From Polaromonas sp. CG_9.7 (lineage in GTDB: Bacteria > Pseudomonadota > Gammaproteobacteria > Burkholderiales > Burkholderiaceae_C): 64,000 nucleotides of DNA. Below, piece by piece: positions 26,030 to 34,660 of the stretch (positions within the stretch are counted from its first letter, which is position 1; each line of letters starts with the position of its first letter). The stretch covers positions 1-64,000 of the forward strand of contig NZ_JADOVG010000007.1 of assembly GCF_015752205.1 (NCBI RefSeq). The letters are read 5' to 3'. The translations under genes and the position numbers were made by a program. The notes beneath the pieces were generated by a model. The model saw only the letters and a list, made by a program, of their open reading frames with translations. It searched no databases and was not told where the DNA came from.

Positions 26030-27289
26030 ATGAATACAAAATTTAAATCCAGAATAAACCAACTCAGTTTTACTGTTTTGTGCCTTTCTATTCTGTCGGC
26101 ATGTGGTGGCGGGGATAACAATGGCGCGCAGACGGTTTCAACGCCTGCACAACCATCGGGCCCTACTCTGGCCGCTGTAGTCACTCTCGATGATGGCGCC
26201 AGCATAGGCACCGCAACTTTTCCAAAAGGTGCCACGCCAACAGGTGGGCTAGGTCAAATTGTTTCGGGACTCAATTGCGAAAAACCTGTCAGGTCTTCTC
26301 CGGCTTACGGGTTCACCCATTTAAACCTGATAGTGGACGGTCAAAAAATCGCTATCCCGGAAGACATCGGCCAAATTGTCGCGGGCAGCAGCGGCATTGC
26401 CGAACCGGCAACCAGAGCAGTCGGTTGCAACTACCCGCTCACAACCACTGACACCAGCGGAAAGATACGTACAAAACCCGGCAGCGCAACACCCTATACG
26501 CTGGGTCAGTTTTTTGCAGTGTGGGGGCAACCTCTCACCACGACGAATGTGGCAGGTTATGCCGGCAAGCCGGTCAAAGTCTTCATCCGGGACAACAGGA
26601 CCTTGACGGAATATACGGGAGCGCTGGACGCATTGCCACTGATTGAAAACCGTGAAATCACGATCCAGATCGGCTCGTCATTGACAGAAATTCCAACCTA
26701 CGAGTGGAAAAATCCGCCTGCACTGTCGACCACTGCGCTGAACGTCGTTCGGGGAGAATTCAGAGCCGCGCAGGTCGGCCAGGGCGGTCTGGAAGACAAC
26801 CGGACCAACGGTCGCGGCGGACAAGGGCAGCCAGTGGACGGACTGTCTTGCTATGGACCTCGCAACCAGTCCACTCTTCAATATATCTATCACGCGCACA
26901 CCCATCTGGCGATTTACAAAGACGGGGTTCGACTGGCCATTCCACAGCTTATCGGTGTTGTTGGCGACGACGCAGATTTCAACACGACCTGCTTTTATCC
27001 GCTGCACACCCACGATGCCACCGGCATACTCCATGTTGAACCGCTAAATTATGACAAGGTGACGCTGGGACAGTTTTTCAATGTATGGGGTCAGCCGCTC
27101 ACCCGTACGAATGTGGCCGGTCAGCTCAACACACCAGTCGTGATTTATGTCCGGGATGGCGGCAACCTGCGTATTTACCAGGGCGACCCAGCGGCTATCG
27201 AACTGAAGTCGTACAGGTCGATCGTCATCCAACTGGGCGCCCCGCTGGCTGAGGTTCCTTTATTCCAACTGTCGGATGAAGCCAACTGA
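26030..27289 (+). CDS. Lipoprotein with a duplicated His-containing domain
   Basis: This 419-residue lipoprotein has signal peptide with lipobox LSAC, acylated Cys25, followed by GGGDN. Two homologous domains follow (about 80-226 and 270-413). Each has GL(N/S)C, THLx-IxxDGxxxxIP, CxYPL, TLGQFFxVWGQPLTxTNVAG, an 'xDN/Gxx(L)xxY.G' strand and IxIQ(I/L)G. Domain 2 has a cluster of histidines, HAHTHL (288-292) and HTHDATGILH (326-335). In domain 1 the matching positions are FTHLNL and TTTDTSGKIR, so most histidines are lost. I do not know a function; domain 2 looks able to bind a metal. Codon use is more AT-rich at its 5' end than neighbours. Confidence 0.75.
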   Translation: MNTKFKSRINQLSFTVLCLSILSACGGGDNNGAQTVSTPAQPSGPTLAAVVTLDDGASIGTATFPKGATPTGGLGQIVSGLNCEKPVRSSPAYGFTHLNLIVDGQKIAIPEDIGQIVAGSSGIAEPATRAVGCNYPLTTTDTSGKIRTKPGSATPYTLGQFFAVWGQPLTTTNVAGYAGKPVKVFIRDNRTLTEYTGALDALPLIENREITIQIGSSLTEIPTYEWKNPPALSTTALNVVRGEFRAAQVGQGGLEDNRTNGRGGQGQPVDGLSCYGPRNQSTLQYIYHAHTHLAIYKDGVRLAIPQLIGVVGDDADFNTTCFYPLHTHDATGILHVEPLNYDKVTLGQFFNVWGQPLTRTNVAGQLNTPVVIYVRDGGNLRIYQGDPAAIELKSYRSIVIQLGAPLAEVPLFQLSDEAN

Positions 27290-27306
27290 ACCCAGGGCCA
27301 CACACG

Positions 27307-27351
27307 AGGCAGCCTTCACGGATGGACACCTGGACATCCGTGAAGGCGCCT
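27307..27351 (+). terminator. Strong terminator-like hairpin after the lipoprotein gene
   Basis: GCCTTCACGGATG (27312-27324) pairs perfectly over 13 bp with 27335-27347, and AGGC/GCCT extends it past one bulged A. It starts 18 bases after the stop codon. No T-run follows, so it may act as a mRNA 3'-end stabiliser or a Rho-assisted terminator. Confidence 0.55.
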
Positions 27352-27456
27352 GAGCAAGTAACCGGATTTTCCATTTGCCAGCCAGTGCCTGGACGCAAAT
27401 AGCCGAACACCTCAGAGCCTGAAAATCTTCGAGTGAAGCAGGGAAACTGAATGGGC

Positions 27457-28650
27457 TTAGATGGCCCGCCCCAGCCGCGCCATGCCCTCTTCTATTTTCG
27501 ATACGTCGGCTGTCGCAAAACTGAGCCTGAAAGTCGCCATATCGGGACTTGCCGCGTAAAACGGCGCTCCCGGCACGAAGGCCACGCCTTGCGCGATCGC
27601 CTTCCTGGCGAACTCAGCCGCGTCCTTTATTTTTCCGCCCTCGCCGGTCAAGCGGGCCCAAAAGAACAGACCGCCCTGCGGCTGGTCGAATGCTGCCGCG
27701 CTGCCCAGTTCACGTCTCAGGGCGGCGCCCATGGCGGCCGCGCGCTCGCCATAGACCTTTCGCACATTTGCCAGCGTCGCCGGCATGCGATCCGCCTTCA
27801 GGTATTGCGCAGCAGTGGCCTGCGCAAACGTGCTGGTGTGGGCGTCGCTGAACTGTTTGCACATGACGGCATTGGCCAGCAGCGCAGGTGGGGCAATCAT
27901 CCAGCCAATGCGCAAGCCGGGTGACAACACCTTGCTGAGCGAGCCGCAATACGCCAGCAATTCACGGCAGCCGGGCACACTGTCGCTCAGGGCCAGCAAA
28001 GACGGCGGCGGCGCTTCGCCAAAGTAGAGGTCGCCGTAGGGGTCATCTTCCACGATCAGCGTCTGGTGCTTCACGGCCATTTCCAGCACTTGCCTGCGAC
28101 GCTCAAGGCTAAGCAGTGCTCCACTCGGGTTGCCAAAGGTTGGAATCAGGTACACAAATTTCGGCTGGTGCTTGGCAATCAGTTGCTCAAGTTCGTCGGG
28201 TTTCACGCCGTGCGCGTCGGTCGGTGCGCTGATGACCTGCGCGCCATACAGGCGAAAGCACTGGATGGTCGCCAGAAACGTCGGGCCTTCGACGATGACG
28301 GTGTCGCCGGGTGAAATCATGGTTTTGCCAAGCAGGTCCAGCGCCTGCTGGCTGCCGGTGGTCACGATCAGCTCTTGCGGCGCAACCGTGGCGCCCTTGC
28401 TGGCCATGAAGGTGCTCAGTTGCTCGCGCAGCGGCTGGTAGCCTTCGGTGGCGCCATATTGCAATGCAGCGCCAGGCTCTTCGTTCAACGCTTTGCAGCT
28501 GGCGTCCTTGATGCCTTCAATGTCAAACATCGCCGGGTCCGGAAAACCGCCGGCAAAGCTGATGATGCCGGGCTTGCCGAGCAGTTTGAAAAGCTCGCGA
28601 ATGGCAGAGGTTTCGACGTTGTTCAGGCGTTCGGCAAATTGCAATGGCAT
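27457..28650 (-). CDS. PLP-dependent aminotransferase, class I/II (2-aminoadipate transaminase/LysN type)
   Basis: This 397-residue fold-type I aminotransferase begins FAERLNNVETSAIRELFKLL, then SFAGGFPDPAMFD (31-43), as in the MocR/LysN/2-aminoadipate group. Motifs are YGATEGYQPLR (65-75), TTGSQQALDL (97-106), TFGNPSG (171-177), DDPYGDLYF (202-210) and PLP lysine K240 in GSLSKVLSPGLRIGW. I use the ATG at 28650, since upstream residues from 28746 are non-conserved. Substrates of relatives are aromatic, branched or 2-aminoadipate amino acids. It is convergent with the lipoprotein gene and divergent from nth. Confidence 0.88.
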   Translation of the reverse strand: MPLQFAERLNNVETSAIRELFKLLGKPGIISFAGGFPDPAMFDIEGIKDASCKALNEEPGAALQYGATEGYQPLREQLSTFMASKGATVAPQELIVTTGSQQALDLLGKTMISPGDTVIVEGPTFLATIQCFRLYGAQVISAPTDAHGVKPDELEQLIAKHQPKFVYLIPTFGNPSGALLSLERRRQVLEMAVKHQTLIVEDDPYGDLYFGEAPPPSLLALSDSVPGCRELLAYCGSLSKVLSPGLRIGWMIAPPALLANAVMCKQFSDAHTSTFAQATAAQYLKADRMPATLANVRKVYGERAAAMGAALRRELGSAAAFDQPQGGLFFWARLTGEGGKIKDAAEFARKAIAQGVAFVPGAPFYAASPDMATFRLSFATADVSKIEEGMARLGRAI

Positions 28651-28867
28651 GGTTCGGTCTTTGGGTGGAAATGGCTGTGAAGGCTTGGGAAAGGCGCTGA
28701 AATTGACGTGCTTCCAAAGCGCTGGCATGCATGGTACTGCGCTCACGGCTTTTTAAAAACCTGCCATCAGCCAATACCGGACTGAAAGCCCGTTTTAGAT
28801 TCAACACAAAACCACCTTTAAAGCGCATTCAGACAATTAACCGTCTGATCGTCCTACACTTTGCCCC

Positions 28868-29512
28868 ATGAAAACCAGAGACATTGAACCGTTCTTTGCC
28901 ACGCTGAAAGCCGCCAATCCGATGCCGGTGACAGAGCTTGAATACACCAGCGTGTTTGAACTGCTCGCCGCCGTGCTGCTGTCGGCGCAGGCGACGGATG
29001 TGAGTGTGAACAAGGCCACGCGCCGGTTGTTTTCAGTTGCCAACACGCCGCAAGCCGTGCTGGACCTGGGGCTGGAAAGGCTGGAGGGCCACATCAAGAG
29101 CATTGGCCTGTACCGCACCAAGGCCAAAAACCTGCTGGCGACCTGCGGCCTGTTGGTTGGGCAGCACGGCGGCAAGGTGCCGCGCAGCCGCGAAGCACTG
29201 CAGGCCCTGCCCGGCGTGGGCCGAAAAACCGCCAATGTGGTGCTGAATTCGGCGTTTGGCGAAGCTGTGATGGCGGTGGACACGCATATCTTTCGCGTCA
29301 GCAATCGCACCGGACTGGCGCCGGGCAAGACCCCGCTGGAAGTCGAGCTCAAACTGCTCAGGCGAATACCCCCTGGCTACCTGGTCGATGCGCACCATTG
29401 GATGATTCTGCATGGCCGTTATGTCTGCATTGCCCGCAAGCCGCTGTGCTGGCAATGCGCGGTGGCGCCATGGTGCGATTTCAAGCCCAAAACCGCCGCC
29501 CCGCCAGTCTGA
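28868..29512 (+). CDS. nth: Endonuclease III (DNA-(apurinic/apyrimidinic) lyase)
   Basis: This 214-residue base-excision repair glycosylase/lyase for oxidised pyrimidines has helix-hairpin-helix LPGVGRKTANVV with catalytic Lys120 and catalytic Asp138 in VDTHIFRVSNR. The [4Fe-4S] loop CIARKPLCWQCAVAPWC is at 187-203 with exact C-x6-C-x2-C-x5-C spacing. Numbering coincides with E. coli Nth. It stands alone between an aminotransferase and the end of a catabolic operon. Confidence 0.96.
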   Translation: MKTRDIEPFFATLKAANPMPVTELEYTSVFELLAAVLLSAQATDVSVNKATRRLFSVANTPQAVLDLGLERLEGHIKSIGLYRTKAKNLLATCGLLVGQHGGKVPRSREALQALPGVGRKTANVVLNSAFGEAVMAVDTHIFRVSNRTGLAPGKTPLEVELKLLRRIPPGYLVDAHHWMILHGRYVCIARKPLCWQCAVAPWCDFKPKTAAPPV

Positions 29513-29533
29513 GGTTGGCAGCCCGGATCGTTG

Positions 29534-30310
29534 TCAGTTGCCTTGCCAGACCGGCCGCCGCTTGCCGACAAAAGCCGCCACGCCTTCGCGAAAATCCTCG
29601 CTGCCGTAGCAACGGCGAATCAAATCCTCATCGGCCGGCTGGTTTTGGCTCACCAGCCGGCGCAAGCCTTCCTTGGAGACACTTTGCGTGACCGGGGCCA
29701 GAGCGCACAGGCGTTCGCACAGGCTGGTTAGCGCGGCGTCAATTTCGCCAGCATCGCTGAGCTGCAGCAGAAACCCGCAGTGCAGCGCTTCATTGGCCTC
29801 CAACGTTTCCGCCAGCATCAGCATGCGCTTGACGCGTGGGATGCCAAACACGGCGGCAAGCCGCGCCAGGTTCGCCACCGACAGGCAGTTGCCCAGCGTC
29901 CGGGCAATCGGCACGCCAAAGCGCGACGTCGGCGTGGCCAGCCGGAAATCACAAGCGGTGGCAATTGCCAGACCGCCGCCAATCGCCCAGCCCTCGACAA
30001 CGGCCACGGTCGGCATGGGCAGCGCTTCGAGCTTCTGGATGCACTGGTCGATCTGCTGTTCGTAGGCCACGCCGTCGTCGCCAGAGCGGAAGGTCGTGAA
30101 CTGTTCGATGTCGGTGCCGGCAACGAACGCTTCACCGCCCGCCCCGCGAAACGTCACCACGCGCACCGATGCGTCAGCCTGCAACAGGTCGCAGATATGC
30201 CCGAGCCGCTCGTACATTGCCCAGGTCATGGCATTGCGCGCTTGCGGGCGGTCGAACACGACCGATGCCACGCCGTTTCGGATGTTCAGGTCAACGGAGC
30301 CGGCGTTCAT
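29534..30310 (-). CDS. Enoyl-CoA hydratase/isomerase family protein
   Basis: This 258-residue crotonase-fold enzyme has oxyanion-hole elements FRGAGGEAFVAGTDIEQF (~54-71) and VEGWAIGGGLAIATACDFRLA (~104-124), then SRFGVPIARTLGNCLS. The usual catalytic glutamates are not obviously both present: after FVAGTDI the family often has a catalytic acid in the next helix. It may therefore be a hydratase, isomerase or thioesterase-like member. Its ATG overlaps the CoA-transferase stop by 4 bases. It is the last gene of the aminotransferase - Bug - CoA-transferase - hydratase operon. Confidence 0.85.
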   Translation of the reverse strand: MNAGSVDLNIRNGVASVVFDRPQARNAMTWAMYERLGHICDLLQADASVRVVTFRGAGGEAFVAGTDIEQFTTFRSGDDGVAYEQQIDQCIQKLEALPMPTVAVVEGWAIGGGLAIATACDFRLATPTSRFGVPIARTLGNCLSVANLARLAAVFGIPRVKRMLMLAETLEANEALHCGFLLQLSDAGEIDAALTSLCERLCALAPVTQSVSKEGLRRLVSQNQPADEDLIRRCYGSEDFREGVAAFVGKRRPVWQGN

Positions 30311-31530
30311 GCCGCAAACGCTCCCTGCGCCGCAAGCTCGGCCTGGTCGTCAGCACTAAGACCCAGTTCAGACAAAACTTCGGCGTTGTGTTCGCCCAGC
30401 AGCGGCGGATGACGGCGCACCTGCTGCGGCGTGCCGGACAACTTCACCGGAAAACCGATGTTGGGCACCTTGCCTTCTATCGGGTGGTCAATTTCCATGC
30501 GCATCTGGCGTGCCCGCCCATGCTCACCTTCAAAGGCTTCCGGATAGGTCAGGATGGGCCCGGCCGGTATGCCGGACGCGAGCAGCAGTTCCACCCAGTC
30601 GTCTTTGGGGCGAAGGCGGAAGGTGCGCTCAAGTTCTTCTTCGAGCGCAGCCCGGTTGGCCAGTCGCAGTGAAATCGTGCCGAAACGCACATCGTCCAGC
30701 AGTTCCTTGCGGTCCATCACGGTGCACAGAAGGTGCCACAGTTTCTGGTTGTTGGCACCCATCACGAAATACCCGTCCGATGCGGCCATGGCCTGGTAAG
30801 GCGCAGTCATCTTGTTCGAGGTGCCCAGCGGCTCGGGCGGCTTGCCGGTGCCCCAGTAATCGCAGATGTCCCAGACCGAAAAAGCCATCGCCGCATCGAA
30901 CAGGGCAGCATCAATGTACTGGCCTTCGCCGCTGGTCCTGGCCCCTATGTAGGCCGACAATGTCGCGTAGATGGCAAACAGCGCGCAGCCAATGTCGGCC
31001 ACCGGCACACCCGCCTTGACTGGCAGACCTCCCGGATAACCCGTCACGCTCATCACACCCGACATGGCCTGCGCCATCAGGTCGAATCCCGGTCGGTCGG
31101 CCCAGGGCCCGGTCTGGCCGAAGCCTGAGATGCTGGTGTAGACCAGACGCGGGTTCACGGCCTTGATGTCCTCGTAGCCCAGGCCCAGACGCTTCATGGC
31201 GCCAGGCCGGTAGTTTTCAACCAGAATGTCGGCGTCTTTGACCAGTTGCAGCAGCACCTTGCGGCCGGCCCCTGACTTGAGGTTGAGCACAACGCTGCGC
31301 TTGTTGCGGTTCATGTTCAAAAAGCCCAGGCTGTCAGGCCCCTTCATCTTGAAGCCCATGGCGCCTCGCGTCTGGTCGCCGGTCCCAGGCGGCTCGATCT
31401 TGATCACGTCAGCGCCCATGTCGGCCAGCAGCATGCAGGCGAATGGCCCTGCCATCACCTGGCTGATGTCCAGCACCCGCACGCCAGCCAGGGGCAAGGG
31501 GCGTTGTGTGGTGCCGTCCCGGGCATTCAT
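30307..31530 (-). CDS. CaiB/BaiF family CoA-transferase (class III)
   Basis: This 407-residue class III CoA-transferase has GVRVLDISQVMAGPFACMLL (16-35), ADMGADVIKIEPPGTGDQTR and the catalytic aspartate D179 in PVADIGCALFAIY. It carries GxGxxGP-type loop GFGQTGPWADRPGFD (136-150). Such enzymes move CoA between an acyl-CoA donor (often succinyl-CoA or formyl/oxalyl-CoA) and a carboxylic acid. I use the ATG at 31530, which overlaps the previous stop (TGATG). Together with the hydratase it should activate and process a carboxylic acid; the acid is unknown. Confidence 0.9.
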   Translation of the reverse strand: MNARDGTTQRPLPLAGVRVLDISQVMAGPFACMLLADMGADVIKIEPPGTGDQTRGAMGFKMKGPDSLGFLNMNRNKRSVVLNLKSGAGRKVLLQLVKDADILVENYRPGAMKRLGLGYEDIKAVNPRLVYTSISGFGQTGPWADRPGFDLMAQAMSGVMSVTGYPGGLPVKAGVPVADIGCALFAIYATLSAYIGARTSGEGQYIDAALFDAAMAFSVWDICDYWGTGKPPEPLGTSNKMTAPYQAMAASDGYFVMGANNQKLWHLLCTVMDRKELLDDVRFGTISLRLANRAALEEELERTFRLRPKDDWVELLLASGIPAGPILTYPEAFEGEHGRARQMRMEIDHPIEGKVPNIGFPVKLSGTPQQVRRHPPLLGEHNAEVLSELGLSADDQAELAAQGAFAA

Positions 31531-32507
31531 CACGCGTCGCCTTTTACATTCGCGTCCTTCACGACCTTGGCCCACTTCTTCGATTCGACCTTGATGAAGT
31601 CGCCGAACTTCTCGGTCGAGCCACCGCCATCCTCGGCGCCATATTGCTCGAATTTTTCCATCACATCGGGCATCAGCAGCACCTTGTTGATGTCCTCGTT
31701 CATGCGTTTGGCCAGCACCGATGGCAGCTTGCCGGGGCCGACCAAGCCATACCAGGTCGTGGCCTCAAAACCCGGAAAACCCGATTCGTCCATGGTGGGC
31801 ACGTTCGGATGGCCCTTGGCGCGCTTCTGGCGGGTTTGCGCCACGGCAATCGCCTTGCCGCTTTTCACATGCGGCGTGGCAGCGGTCATGGTGTCAAAGC
31901 TGTAGTCGATCTGGCCGCCGATCAGGTCGGTCAGCATCGGCCCGGAGCCTTTGTACGGCACATGGATGGCGTCGATGTTGGCGGCCAGCTTGAACATTTC
32001 CAGGGCCAGGTGTTGCGCCGAGCCATTGCCGGCCGAGCCAAAGCTGACTTTGCCGGGGTTCTTGCGGCACAACTCGACCACGTCCTTGACAGTGCGCGCC
32101 GCCTGCCGCTCATTGCAGATCAGCAAGTTGGGCGTAACGCCCACCAGCACGACCGGGGTGAAGTCTCGCTCGACGCTGTAGGTCATCTTCGGTGTCAGTG
32201 CAGGGGCGATGGCGTGGCTGTTGATGTGCGCCATCAGCAGCGTTGTGCCGTCGCTGGGCTGCCTGGCCACATACTCGGCAGCAATCATGCCGGCGGCACC
32301 TGCCTTGTTTTCAACGATCACGGTAGTGTTCCACAAGGTTGACAGCTTTTGCGCAATGACACGCGCCAGGATGTCGGTGCCGCCGCCAGGCGCAAATCCG
32401 ACCACGATGCGGATCGGTTGCGTGGGCAAGGCCTGTGCCCACAGCATAGGCGCGGCAAGGGTGGCGGCTGCGGCGCCGGTGGCGCTGATGAAGGTTCTGC
32501 GATGCAT
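31530..32507 (-). CDS. Bug/TctC-type periplasmic solute-binding protein
   Basis: This 325-residue extracytoplasmic binding protein has signal peptide MHRRTFISATGAAAATLAAPMLWA. The Bug hallmark follows: PIRIVVGFAPGGGTDILARV, VENKAGAAGMIAAEYVA, then PGKVSFGSAGNGSAQHLALE. The start at 32507 has a perfect AAGGAG upstream. Bug proteins bind carboxylates (often dicarboxylates) for TTT transporters, but no tctA/tctB membrane genes are adjacent. It is either an orphan binding protein served by membrane parts elsewhere or a sensor. Confidence 0.9.
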   Translation of the reverse strand: MHRRTFISATGAAAATLAAPMLWAQALPTQPIRIVVGFAPGGGTDILARVIAQKLSTLWNTTVIVENKAGAAGMIAAEYVARQPSDGTTLLMAHINSHAIAPALTPKMTYSVERDFTPVVLVGVTPNLLICNERQAARTVKDVVELCRKNPGKVSFGSAGNGSAQHLALEMFKLAANIDAIHVPYKGSGPMLTDLIGGQIDYSFDTMTAATPHVKSGKAIAVAQTRQKRAKGHPNVPTMDESGFPGFEATTWYGLVGPGKLPSVLAKRMNEDINKVLLMPDVMEKFEQYGAEDGGGSTEKFGDFIKVESKKWAKVVKDANVKGDA

Positions 32508-32530
32508 GGTGTTGTCTCCTTGAGTTTTGA

Positions 32531-32587
32531 ATGAAATATGCTCTTGGCGCAATACCATCGGGCATAAGCAGCTATTACATTGATAGC
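32531..32587 (+). repeat. Dispersed intergenic repeat, copy 3
   Basis: The element starts ATGAAATATGCTCTTGGCGC, continues CGGGCATAAGC and ends with the palindrome AGCTATTACATTGATAGC. It occupies most of the 108-base spacer between the Bug gene and the class V aminotransferase gene, i.e. it is inside a probable operon. Confidence 0.75.
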
Positions 32588-32615
32588 GTTTTATGGTTTT
32601 TGCACTTGAATCGGC

Positions 32616-33836
32616 TCAAGCCGCCCTGCGCTCGGGCACGACAGCCGCATGGCTTGAAAAATAGTCCATCGCGGCCTGCACGCCAGAGCCGGACAGTTTC
32701 ACGCCCGCCAGCTTCAGGCCCATTTCGCAGCCACCCAGCGCCGCGATCAGCGTCAGGTCGTTGCAGTCGCCCAAGTGGCCGATGCGGAACATCTTTCCCT
32801 TGACCTTGCCCAGGCCCGTGCCCAGCGAGCAGTCGAAACGCTCGTAGATGATCTTGCGCACCGCGTCGGCGTCAATGCCTTCAGGCACCATGACGCCGGT
32901 CAACACTGGCGAATAGAGAGCTGGATCGGCGCACTGGATCTGCAGGCCCCAGGCCCGGACGGCGGCGCGAACGCCCTCGCCCCAGCGCTGGTGGCGTGCA
33001 AACACCGCCTCCAGCCCCTGCGACAGCAGCATGTCGCAGGCTTCGCTCAGCGCGTACAGCAAATTGGTGTTCGGCGTGGACGGCCAGTAGCCGGTCTTGT
33101 TCATCTCGATGATCTCGTCCCAGGCCCAGAACGCCTTGGGCAGCGTGGCCTGCTTGCTGGCTTCCAGCGCCTTGGCGGACACGGCGTTAAAGCTGATACC
33201 GGGCGGCAGCATCAGGCCTTTTTGCGAGCCGCTGATGGTCACGTCCACGCCCCATTCGTCATGCCGGTAGTCGGCCGAGGCCAGGCCCGAGATCGTGTCC
33301 ACCAGCAGCAATGCCGGGTGTTTTGCAGCATCCATCGCCTTGCGCACGGCGGCAATGTTGCTGGTCACGCCTGTAGAGGTTTCGTTGTGCACCACACAGA
33401 CCGCCTTGATAGCGTGCCCGGTATCGGCTTTGAGCCGTGCCTCGATCTGGGCGGCATCCACGCCGTGGCGCCACAACTTGGCGCCGGGGTGGCGCATGAC
33501 CTCGGTTTTCAGCCCCAGCCGGTCGGCCAGCTTTTGCCACAGCGCGGCAAAGTGGCCGGTTTCGTACATCAGCACCTGGTCGCCGGGGCTCAGGGTGTTG
33601 GCCAATGCCGCCTCCCATGCGCCCGTGCCTGATGCAGGATAAATGATGACCGGTTGTTTCGTCTGAAATATTTTTTTGATGTCGGCCAGCACTTTCAGCC
33701 CGAGCGCGGCGAACTCGGGGCCACGGTGGTCAATCGTTGGCAGGCTCATGGCCCGCAGGATACGGTCGGGCACTGGCGATGGTCCGGGAATTTGCAGAAA
33801 GTGGCGGCCGGTGGGATGAAAGTCAAGCGTCAGCAT
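32616..33836 (-). CDS. Class V aminotransferase, serine/alanine-glyoxylate type
   Basis: This 406-residue fold-type I PLP enzyme has LQIPGPSPVPDRILRAMSLP (14-33), YPASGTGAWEAAL (66-78), VHNETSTG (149-156), LVDTISGLAS (178-187) and PLP lysine K206 in SGSQKGLMLPPG. These are the motifs of serine-glyoxylate, alanine-glyoxylate and related (ureidoglycine-glyoxylate) aminotransferases. The start at 33836 has AGGAG upstream; the frame extends to 33893 but the added residues are not conserved. It is first in a minus-strand operon and divergent from gntR across a spacer with a duplicated operator-like 19-mer. Confidence 0.88.
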   Translation of the reverse strand: MLTLDFHPTGRHFLQIPGPSPVPDRILRAMSLPTIDHRGPEFAALGLKVLADIKKIFQTKQPVIIYPASGTGAWEAALANTLSPGDQVLMYETGHFAALWQKLADRLGLKTEVMRHPGAKLWRHGVDAAQIEARLKADTGHAIKAVCVVHNETSTGVTSNIAAVRKAMDAAKHPALLLVDTISGLASADYRHDEWGVDVTISGSQKGLMLPPGISFNAVSAKALEASKQATLPKAFWAWDEIIEMNKTGYWPSTPNTNLLYALSEACDMLLSQGLEAVFARHQRWGEGVRAAVRAWGLQIQCADPALYSPVLTGVMVPEGIDADAVRKIIYERFDCSLGTGLGKVKGKMFRIGHLGDCNDLTLIAALGGCEMGLKLAGVKLSGSGVQAAMDYFSSHAAVVPERRAA

Positions 33837-33863
33837 ATTGAGGGAACTCCTGAAGTGTGTCGC

Positions 33864-33882
33864 TATTTTTTGCATACAAAAT
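33864..33882. promoter_or_regulatory. Operator-like 19-mer, copy A
   Basis: TATTTTTTGCATACAAAAT, identical to the copy at 33937-33955. The TGCATACA core is a near-palindrome of the sort bound by FCD-type GntR regulators. Copy A lies 28 bases upstream of the aminotransferase start. Confidence 0.6.
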
Positions 33883-33936
33883 TCATTTGTCAACCAAAAA
33901 TAATAAAATATATAGTTAATCGCTGTATGAAATATT

Positions 33937-33955
33937 TATTTTTTGCATACAAAAT
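33937..33955. promoter_or_regulatory. Operator-like 19-mer, copy B
   Basis: A second exact copy of the 19-mer, in the same orientation, 73 bases away (about seven helical turns) and only 6 bases upstream of the gntR ATG. That position would let the regulator block its own gene. Confidence 0.6.
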
Positions 33956-33961
33956 AGAAGC

Positions 33962-34657
33962 ATGACAGCTGAAATCATTCCTATCCCCCGAGCCGCCCTG
34001 CATGAACAGGTGGCCCACCGGCTGCGACAGATGCTGGTTGAAAACCGCATTGCCCCCGGCGCCAAGCTCAATGAGCGCGAACTCAGCGAGATCCTCAACG
34101 TCTCGCGCACGCCGCTGCGCGAAGCCATCAAGATGCTGGCTGCCGAAGGGCTGGTCGAGCTGCTGCCCAACCGGGGCGCGATTGCCGTCGAGCTGAGCGA
34201 AACCGACGTGCTCAACACCTTCGAGGTCATGGCCGGTCTTGAAGCGCAGTCGGGCGAACTGGCCGCGCAGCGCATCACCGATGCCGAGTTGAATGAGATC
34301 AAGGCGATGCATTTTGAAATGCTCGCGGCCTACACGCGGCGGGACCTGACTGGCTACTACCGGCTGAATTCGGCGATTCACCTTGCCATCAACGCCGCAG
34401 CCAAGAACCCGGTGCTCATGGCGACCTACAACCAGGTCAACGCCCGCTTGCAGGCGTTGCGCTTTCGTTCCAACCAGAACGAGGAAAAATGGCGCGATGC
34501 CGTCAAGGAGCATGAGCTGATGGTGGCCGCGCTCAGCGCCCGCGATCCGGTTGCCATGCGCGCGGTGATGTCCGAACACCTGGCCCACAAGCTTGAAACC
34601 GTGATCCAGCAGCTGCGTGATGCCGCCGCTGCCAGCCGCCCTCCTTCACAAGCCTGA
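33962..34657 (+). CDS. GntR family regulator, FadR/FCD subfamily
   Basis: This 231-residue repressor-type regulator has a winged HTH at residues ~12-80 (HEQVAHRLRQMLVENRIAPG, NERELSEILNVSRTPLREAI). A helical FCD ligand domain follows (~90-220) with the usual acid/His metal or ligand residues (E103-type, H in NSAIHLAIN, and H in VKEHELMVAAL). It is divergent from the aminotransferase operon and 3 bases upstream of the FAD/Fe-S oxidoreductase gene. It therefore probably controls both directions through the duplicated 19-mer, in response to a carboxylate or 2-oxoacid intermediate. Confidence 0.92.
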   Translation: MTAEIIPIPRAALHEQVAHRLRQMLVENRIAPGAKLNERELSEILNVSRTPLREAIKMLAAEGLVELLPNRGAIAVELSETDVLNTFEVMAGLEAQSGELAAQRITDAELNEIKAMHFEMLAAYTRRDLTGYYRLNSAIHLAINAAAKNPVLMATYNQVNARLQALRFRSNQNEEKWRDAVKEHELMVAALSARDPVAMRAVMSEHLAHKLETVIQQLRDAAAASRPPSQA

Positions 34658-34660
34658 ACC

